Source: Corinectria fuckeliana
Lineage: Eukaryota; Ascomycota; Sordariomycetes; Hypocreales; Nectriaceae
Direction of reading: 5' to 3'
DNA: 58,887 nucleotides
NCBI GenBank assembly: GCA_019137255.1
Contig: WPDH01000508.1
Span: forward strand, 1-58,887
Made by a program: the position numbers and the translations under genes. Below the pieces are notes generated by a model. That model had not been told where the DNA came from and did not search any database. It saw nothing but the letters and a program-made list of their open reading frames with translations. Shown in pieces: positions 57,180-58,887 of this stretch; position 1 is the stretch's first letter; each line of letters opens with the position of its first letter.

Positions 57180-58887
57180 TTCCCCCCTAATATTTATAGT
57201 AATAGTAAAGAGAATCTAACTTATATCTATCTTAAATAATACTAATAANNACTAGCTAACTTAGCCTTAAAGTAAAAATAAACCTTATCTTATATATTAA
57301 CTCTATTATAAAGGCTAACTATCTATATAATAATAGCCTACTACTTAATATATAACTATATAACTATAAGCTTTTTAATAAGAGGCTCTAACCTACTTAA
57401 TACTATAACTACTTTAAGTTTAGATACTTAGCTTAGAACTATAAATTAGCCTTAACCTGTAGATATTATAAAAGTGCTATATATACTAATAGAGAAGGAT
57501 ATCTAACTAAATATAAAGAAATCCTTTTAAACTATATCCTCTATAAGAGTAAATACTTAGCTTAGAGTTATAACTACCCTATTATAGTCTTATACTAGGC
57601 TTAAGCTAAGAAAGAATACTTAGATAAACCTCTTTACTTTTAAGAATATATAGTAACTAAACCTCTAACTTAGGGGCTCTTACTCTTACTACTCTTACTA
57701 TTAGCCTAGCTTATTTAGTTCTTATTAAGAAAACCTAAAAGGCCTCTTAGCTTAATAAACAGATTATATATAGTATCTACTAGCCTAGCCTTAATATAAG
57801 CCTAAGCTGCCTATATACTATTCTTTCTTTTAATAATTATCTTAGCCTTATTACTATTACTATCTCTCTCTTAGACTACTAATTAATACTAGTACTATAT
57901 TAAAACACTAATTATTAAGCTACTCTAACCTATATTATACTATAGGCTTATAGTAAATATAATATAATTATACTCTTTAAGCCTAATAAGAACCCTAAGA
58001 TAAAAGCCCTAGCCTGCTTAAGATATTATAACTATTATATAGTCTACTATAATAAGCATATAATAGTCTATATAAACAAATAGTATAAGCCTAAGTTATA
58101 AATATTATAAGCAGAAGAAGACTAAGTTAGTATTACCTTTATAAAAACCTAATACTAAATTATTACCTTATATAATCCCCTAAATAGTAGAGGTAACTTA
58201 CTTATATTATAAGCTCTTACTAGTACTACTCTAAATAATTATATACTTCTTATAAGTGATTTTAACTTTTACTACCTGCTTTAGGACTATTATAGCTGCT
58301 TAGACTAAGGTAGTAATAGCCTTATAGAGGAGGTGTTATAACTTTATATTAGTCTTCTCACCTCTTATAGAATAGTCACTAGGTTAGCCTAAGGCTACTA
58401 AAATAACATCTTAGACCTTACCTAAGCTACTAAAACTATTAATACCTTCTATATAGAAACTAATTATAACCTAAAAGGGTCTAATTATATCTTTTAGTAT
58501 ATTTATATTATAAATACTTATAAAAAGATAGCTCTTAAGCTAGACTCTAAATTTAACTAAAAGAAAACCTACTAGTAAAAAGTAGCTAATAAAGTAGTAG
58601 TCTATTTTTATTATATATCTAGCAGTATAATAACTACCTTAGAGGCCTTAAATATAAAAGTTAAATAGCTTTTTAAGTAACTTATTATAATTATAAAATA
58701 TATAACCCTAAAATAAAAGAAATCTAGACCTTATTATAACTCTTAGTAGAATAATAAAATAGCTAAAGTAACTTCTAAACTTAAGTAAGCATACTATATA
58801 GCCTAATAAACTAGCTACTTAGCAGACTAATATATACACTTTAAGGTATATATAGTATAAGATTAGTATATATAAAATATATAGTAT
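57180..58887 (+). mobile_element. Tad-like LINE relic, 3' part beyond window
   Basis: At about 57390-57610 the plus strand, read through stops, shows repeated CCHC-type knuckles in degraded form (YNYFKFRHLA, then TCRYYKSA), as in ORF1 of fungal Tad/LINE elements. At about 58160-58560 an apurinic-type endonuclease follows: YNPPNSRGNLLILQAL, LISDFNLYYLL (the GDFN motif), and a RLAQG-like block then NILDLT. The reverse transcriptase should lie beyond the window end. The element is heavily RIP-mutated. Confidence 0.7.

Larger units (their letters stand above)
49800..58887. repeat. AT-rich RIP-degraded repeat block, right flank
   Basis: From about 49800 the sequence becomes AT-rich with near absence of CpA, TpG and CpG and has stops in every frame, as in the left flank. 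It holds several nested or adjacent retroelement relics that are listed separately. Two ambiguous gaps (NN at 57115-57116 and 57249-57250) mark weak assembly. The block continues past the window end. Confidence 0.9.

Noticed and set aside
1..58887. tRNA and rRNA genes
   Set aside because: I looked for T-loop-like GGTTCGAATCC strings and paired arms and found none that fold convincingly.

Overview
The window looks like filamentous ascomycete DNA (Pezizomycotina, probably a sordariomycete). Genes carry short GT-AG introns of about 43-110 bases. The families present are HET-domain, Zn2Cys6, fungal SDR, HNH and Ser/Thr-rich secreted proteins. The repeats show the C-to-T footprint of repeat-induced point mutation (RIP). 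No bacterial features are seen. All calls come from reading the sequence by eye; no database was searched.

Layout. Bases 1-4075 and about 49800-58887 are AT-rich and full of stop codons, with CpA, TpG and CpG nearly gone. They are RIP-destroyed retroelements: a Copia-like relic on the minus strand at the left, and on the right a 363-base inverted-repeat pair, a Ty3/Gypsy relic (protease and reverse transcriptase) and a Tad-like LINE cut by the window end. Between them lies a roughly 45-kb island where intact genes alternate with decayed ones.

Region by region. 4.8-7.6 kb: a broken small secreted Cys-rich gene and a HET-domain gene with three stops. 9.1-16.0 kb: the most distinctive locus, a divergent pair encoding an approximately 1175-codon beta-rich plus helical protein and a 550-aa protein, sharing a 1.1-kb promoter that contains an 83-base tandem repeat. 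16.5-19.4 kb: relics of a pogo-type transposase, a small secreted protein and a zinc alcohol dehydrogenase. 20-27 kb: an F-box-like protein, a broken beta-propeller/PI-PLC fusion, a carboxylesterase fragment and an HNH protein. 27.5-38 kb: two SDRs, an epoxide hydrolase and a dienelactone hydrolase, all on the plus strand, followed by a broken sugar transporter and a broken transcription-factor C-terminus; this resembles a small metabolic cluster that lost its transporter and regulator. 38.6-43.3 kb: a divergent secreted pair, an 811-aa Ser/Thr/Gly-rich glycoprotein and an HExxH metalloprotease, around a perfect 16-base palindrome. 43.5-49.6 kb: a DUF7730-like protein, a decayed Zn2Cys6 regulator and a multipass membrane protein.

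Many island pseudogenes are broken by stops that single C-to-T (or G-to-A) changes could create, as expected if RIP leaks from the flanking repeats or if these genes were once duplicated. The most interesting candidate for an undescribed system is the 9.1-16.0 kb pair.
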